Assembly: GCF_041346945.1 (NCBI RefSeq)
Contig: NZ_CP166850.1
Span: 7,052,501-7,116,500, forward strand
Source of the DNA: Amycolatopsis sp. cg9
GTDB taxonomy: Bacteria; Actinomycetota; Actinomycetes; Mycobacteriales; Pseudonocardiaceae
Length of the DNA stretch: 64,000 nucleotides
Reading direction: 5' to 3'
Shown here: positions 61,078 to 64,000 of the stretch, one piece after another
Position numbering within the stretch: the first letter of the stretch is position 1
Layout of the letters: each line of letters opens with the position of its first letter
The notes under the pieces: model-generated
The model's input: the letters and a program-made list of their open reading frames with translations, nothing else
The model's database searches: none
What the model was told of the DNA's origin: nothing
Program-made: the position numbers and the translations under genes

Positions 61078-64000
61078 GTGCGGTTCCAGGTGCTCGGCCC
61101 GATGACGGCCTCCGTCCCGCTGCCCTCGGCGGCCCAGCCGCGGCGGCTGCTCGCCGTCCTGCTCGCCCGCGCCGGCCAGTACGTCGGCCGCGACACGCTG
61201 GTCGACGAGCTGTGGCCGGACGGCGCGCCGTCGAGCGCCGCGGCCATCGTGCAGGTCACCGTGTCGAAGCTGCGCAAGACGCTCTCACCCGGCCTCGGCG
61301 CCGCCGAGGCCGGGCAGCGGCTGCGGTCCGGGCCGCGGGGGTACGCGCTGACCGTCGAGCCGGGGGAGCTGGACGCGGACGAGTTCCTGACGTGGGTGTC
61401 GGCGGGCGCCGACGACCGCGCCCAGCGCCGGCGCGCCCTCGAACGGGCGCTGGCCTGCTGGCGGGGCGACGCGTTCGCCGACGTCGCCGGCGGGCCGCTG
61501 CTGGAGGCGCACAAGCTGTGGCTGGAGGACCGGCGCTCGGCGGCGCTGCTCCAGCTGGTCGAGCTGGAGCTCGCCGACGGCGACGGCCGGTCCGTGGTCG
61601 AACGGCTCGGCCCGGTGGTCGCGGCCCGGCCCGCCGACGAGCGGTTCGCCGCCCGGCTCGCGGCCGCCCTCGGCGCGGTCGGCCGCCGCGAATCGGCGCT
61701 GGAGGTGCTCCGCCGGACGCGGCGGGCGCTCTGGGAGGAGGCGGGGGTGTGGCCGGGCGCGGACCTCGTCGCGGTGTACCGCCGGATCGCCGGCACCGAG
61801 TGGACGACGCCGGGCCCGCCCGCCCAGCTCCCGCCCGCCGTGCCCGACTTCACCGGCCGCGCGGCCGAACTCGCCGACGTCACCCGCGCGCTGCGGGGAC
61901 CGGCGCCGGTCGTGCTGCACGGCGCCGCCGGGGCCGGGAAGTCCGCTCTCGCCGTGCAAGCCGCCTGGCGCGTCCGCCGCCGCTTCCCCGACGGCCAGCT
62001 GATGGCGTCGCTGCGCGGCCCGGACGGGACGCCCGCCGAACCCGCGGCCGTGCTGGCGGGGTTCCTGCGCGTGCTCGGGGCGACCCCGGCCGAACTGGCC
62101 GACCGCGCGGGGCTGCCGGGGCTGTGGCGCGGCTACACCGCCGACCGCCGGTTGCTGGTGCTGCTGGAAGACGCCGCGTCCGAGGCCCAGGTGCGCGCCC
62201 TGCTGCCGAGCGGCCCCGGCTGCGCGGCGCTGGTCACGGCCCGCCGCGAGCTGCCCGGTCTTTGCGGCGCGCACCCGGTTCCGGTGCGCGATCTGTCCAC
62301 AGAGGACGCTGGAGCGCTGCTGGCCGCGATCGCGGGGGAGTCCCGGCTGCGCGCGGAACCCGAAGCCGCGCAACGGCTTCTCGGCCACTGCGGCGGCCTC
62401 GCCCTGGCCGTCCGGATCGCCGGTACCCGGCTCGCGGCGCGCCCGAACCTGCCGGTCGCCGAGCTCGCCGCGAGACTGTCCGACGACCGGCGGCGGCTCG
62501 ACGAGCTGACGGCGGGGGACCTGAGCGTCCGGGCCGCGGTGGCCTCGGCGCTGCGCGAGCGCCCCGCCGCGGACATCGCACTGGTGAGACTGCTCGCCGC
62601 CTTCGACGGCGCGGTCCCGGACTGGTCGGCTGCGGCGTTGCTCGACCGGCCGACCGCGGAAGCCCGCGACCGCCTCGACGCACTGGCCGCCGCACACCTG
62701 CTGGACCCGTCCGGAACGGTCCCGCCCTTCGTGCGGCTGGTGTTGGCGGAGGGCCGGCCGGGGGAGGTCGACCCGGCCGCGCTGCGCCGCGCTTGCGAGG
62801 CCGCGCTGGCGCTGGCCGAGCACGCGTTGGGCCGCCAGGCACACCGGCCGGCTGGGGTGGCTGGTGCTGCGGCGGTGGCCGAGCCGGATGCGGTGGTGGA
62901 GGGGTGGCGTTCGGCGGGAACGTCGGGTGGCGCGGCGGTGGCCGAGTCCGACCGAGCGGTGCGGGGGCGGCGGTCGGCGGGGGTGGCCGAGCCGGATCCG
63001 GTGGGGCAGGGGTGGCGGTCGTCGGGTGCCGGGGCGGTGGCCGACGACCGAGCGGTGCGGGGGCGGCGTCCGGCGGGGGTGGCTGGTGTTGCGGCGCTGG
63101 CCGAGCCGGATCCCGTGGCGCAGGGGCGGCGGTGGGCGGAAGCGGCCGGCGCTCCCATCCCGGCCCAGCCCGACCTGGCGGCGCGGCGGCGGCCGGCTGA
63201 TGGTGCGGCGGTGGCCGAGCCCGACCCGACGGTGCCCGGGCGGCGGTCGGCGGACGCCCCTGATACTCCCGCGGCCGCCAAGCCCGACCCCGCCGTCCTG
63301 CGCCGGATCGCGGCTGACCCCGCTGCCTGGGCCGCCGCCGAAACCGGGCACCTCGCGGCCGCCGTCCGGCTGGCTGGGGCTCGGGGGTGGCACGAGCTGA
63401 CCGAGCAGCTCGCGGATGCCTGCACCGCGCTCGCCGGCACGCCGTGGCTCGGGCATGCCGCTCGCGCCGTCACCGTGGCCGGGCTGGCTGCGGCCCGGCG
63501 CCGTCGTGATCCGCACGCCGAGGCCGAGAAGCTCTTCACCCTCGGCTCGGTGCACTGGCAGCACGGCCGGTGGCGGCAGGCGCGGAACTACTTCGTGATG
63601 GCCGAGCACCGCTTCCGGCTCCTGGACGATCCGCGGGGTACCGGGACCGCGCTGGCCGCGCTCGCCGACGTCCACCTCGACGGTGGTGATCCGCGGGCCG
63701 CCGAGGCCGAACTGCGGGAAGCCCTCGACCTGCTGCGTGCCTGCGGGGACCGGCGGGGGCAGGCGGCCGCGGCGGCTCAGCTGGGCTCGCTCGCCGAAGA
63801 CGTCGGGGACGTGCGGGGTGCGGTCGAGAGCTTCGAAGTCAGCATGCTGCTCGCCCGCGAATGCGACGACGGTCGCTGGCACGACCAGGCCGCGAAGCGC
63901 TACGCCGACGTCCTGCGCCGCCACGGCGGGCACGACCAGGCGGCCGACCTGCTCACCGGTGCGCTCGGCGGTGCCGTCCGGACGCGGGAGCGGCACTGGG
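61078..64000 (+). CDS. SARP/BTAD-type regulator with NB-ARC and TPR regions (partial, runs off the window)
   Basis: At least 974 residues, cut by the window end. Residues 1-90 are an OmpR-like winged helix (VRFQVLGPM, then AAIVQVTVSKLRKTL), ~95-240 the bacterial transcriptional activation domain (DEFLTWV, ALACWRGDAF), ~281-290 the P-loop GAAGAGKSAL, ~356 the Walker-B-like RLLVLLEDAAS, then helix-rich NB-ARC parts, an Ala/Pro-rich in-frame repeat block at ~590-741, and TPR repeats from ~790 (ALADVHLDGGDPRAAEAELREAL). Such proteins switch on secondary-metabolite or stress genes. GTG 61078 is the start; no strong ribosome site precedes it. Confidence 0.85.
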   Translation, partial: MRFQVLGPMTASVPLPSAAQPRRLLAVLLARAGQYVGRDTLVDELWPDGAPSSAAAIVQVTVSKLRKTLSPGLGAAEAGQRLRSGPRGYALTVEPGELDADEFLTWVSAGADDRAQRRRALERALACWRGDAFADVAGGPLLEAHKLWLEDRRSAALLQLVELELADGDGRSVVERLGPVVAARPADERFAARLAAALGAVGRRESALEVLRRTRRALWEEAGVWPGADLVAVYRRIAGTEWTTPGPPAQLPPAVPDFTGRAAELADVTRALRGPAPVVLHGAAGAGKSALAVQAAWRVRRRFPDGQLMASLRGPDGTPAEPAAVLAGFLRVLGATPAELADRAGLPGLWRGYTADRRLLVLLEDAASEAQVRALLPSGPGCAALVTARRELPGLCGAHPVPVRDLSTEDAGALLAAIAGESRLRAEPEAAQRLLGHCGGLALAVRIAGTRLAARPNLPVAELAARLSDDRRRLDELTAGDLSVRAAVASALRERPAADIALVRLLAAFDGAVPDWSAAALLDRPTAEARDRLDALAAAHLLDPSGTVPPFVRLVLAEGRPGEVDPAALRRACEAALALAEHALGRQAHRPAGVAGAAAVAEPDAVVEGWRSAGTSGGAAVAESDRAVRGRRSAGVAEPDPVGQGWRSSGAGAVADDRAVRGRRPAGVAGVAALAEPDPVAQGRRWAEAAGAPIPAQPDLAARRRPADGAAVAEPDPTVPGRRSADAPDTPAAAKPDPAVLRRIAADPAAWAAAETGHLAAAVRLAGARGWHELTEQLADACTALAGTPWLGHAARAVTVAGLAAARRRRDPHAEAEKLFTLGSVHWQHGRWRQARNYFVMAEHRFRLLDDPRGTGTALAALADVHLDGGDPRAAEAELREALDLLRACGDRRGQAAAAAQLGSLAEDVGDVRGAVESFEVSMLLARECDDGRWHDQAAKRYADVLRRHGGHDQAADLLTGALGGAVRTRERHW
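62845..63299 (+). repeat. In-frame repeat block inside the SARP regulator
   Basis: About eight imperfect copies of a ~18-residue unit (VAEPDPV-x-x-GRRSAG) interrupt the protein between its NB-ARC and TPR parts. The DNA shows repeated GTGGCCGAGCCGGATCC-like blocks with slightly lower third-position GC bias than flanks. Confidence 0.75.

Noticed and set aside
1-64000. CRISPR arrays, insertion sequences and rRNA
   Set aside because: No regular spaced repeats, transposase motifs or rRNA signatures were seen.

Overview
The window is chromosomal DNA from a high-GC actinomycete, most likely a Pseudonocardiaceae member resembling Amycolatopsis. The signs are very high GC at third codon positions, frequent GTG starts, GTGA/ATGA stop-start overlaps, an SsgB-type sporulation protein, phosphatidyl-inositol mannoside (PIM) genes, and a gene order that follows the mycobacterial thrS-to-relA block. 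The genus is an inference; no rRNA is present.

Layout. 1-4.4 kb: a metabolic cluster (GalT-like protein, TreT-like glycosyltransferase with a YHS tail, Rv1733c-family membrane protein, zinc alcohol dehydrogenase) with two DosR/DevR-like boxes. 4.4-13.4 kb: secreted M1 peptidase, a transporter-glycosyltransferase fusion, a DUF998 protein, a two-component system, a DUF1707 protein and an S9 peptidase. 13.6-15 kb: Gly-Cys-Val tRNA cluster, ssgB and a second tRNA-Val. 15-18 kb: polyprenyl-phosphate sugar transferase behind an AT-rich leader, then a nitroreductase with an inverted-repeat operator. 18.1-25.9 kb: thrS, HIT protein, marR, pgsA, patA, pimA and a LemA-like gene (the PIM block), three tandem paralogues of an unknown family, and an XdhC-like gene.

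26-36.5 kb: EF-G2-like GTPase, BBE-type flavin oxidase, ArsR-like regulator, pdxS, a TIR-domain gene of lower GC, a cupin regulator divergent from azlCD, pdxT, yebC and DUF4262. 36.5-46.1 kb: DUF985, ruvCAB, yajC-secD-secF, apt, relA. 46.1-51 kb: amidohydrolase divergent from a MarR gene across a perfect palindrome, a doubly frameshifted gene, a LuxR fragment, and an uncharacterised two-gene unit (four-helix membrane protein plus small partner sharing a Gly-Asp-Asn motif). 51-64 kb: hydrolase, crotonase, P-loop kinase-like protein, LysM protein, aminotransferase IV, cyclophilin, metallo-hydrolase, YibE/F protein with a repeat-rich tail, two DJ-1 proteins (one GlxA-type), and a SARP/BTAD regulator with an in-frame repeat block, cut by the window edge.

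How it fits together. The core is housekeeping: translation (thrS), envelope lipid synthesis, vitamin B6 synthesis (pdxST), recombination (ruvCAB), protein export (yajC-secDF), purine salvage and the stringent response (apt, relA). Accessory genes sit between these blocks: the TIR gene and azlCD regulon split pdxS from pdxT, and the two-gene membrane unit lies beyond relA. The strongest leads are that two-gene unit, the TIR protein, the DosR-like boxes, and the near-palindrome TCCACAGWGGA, which recurs six times.
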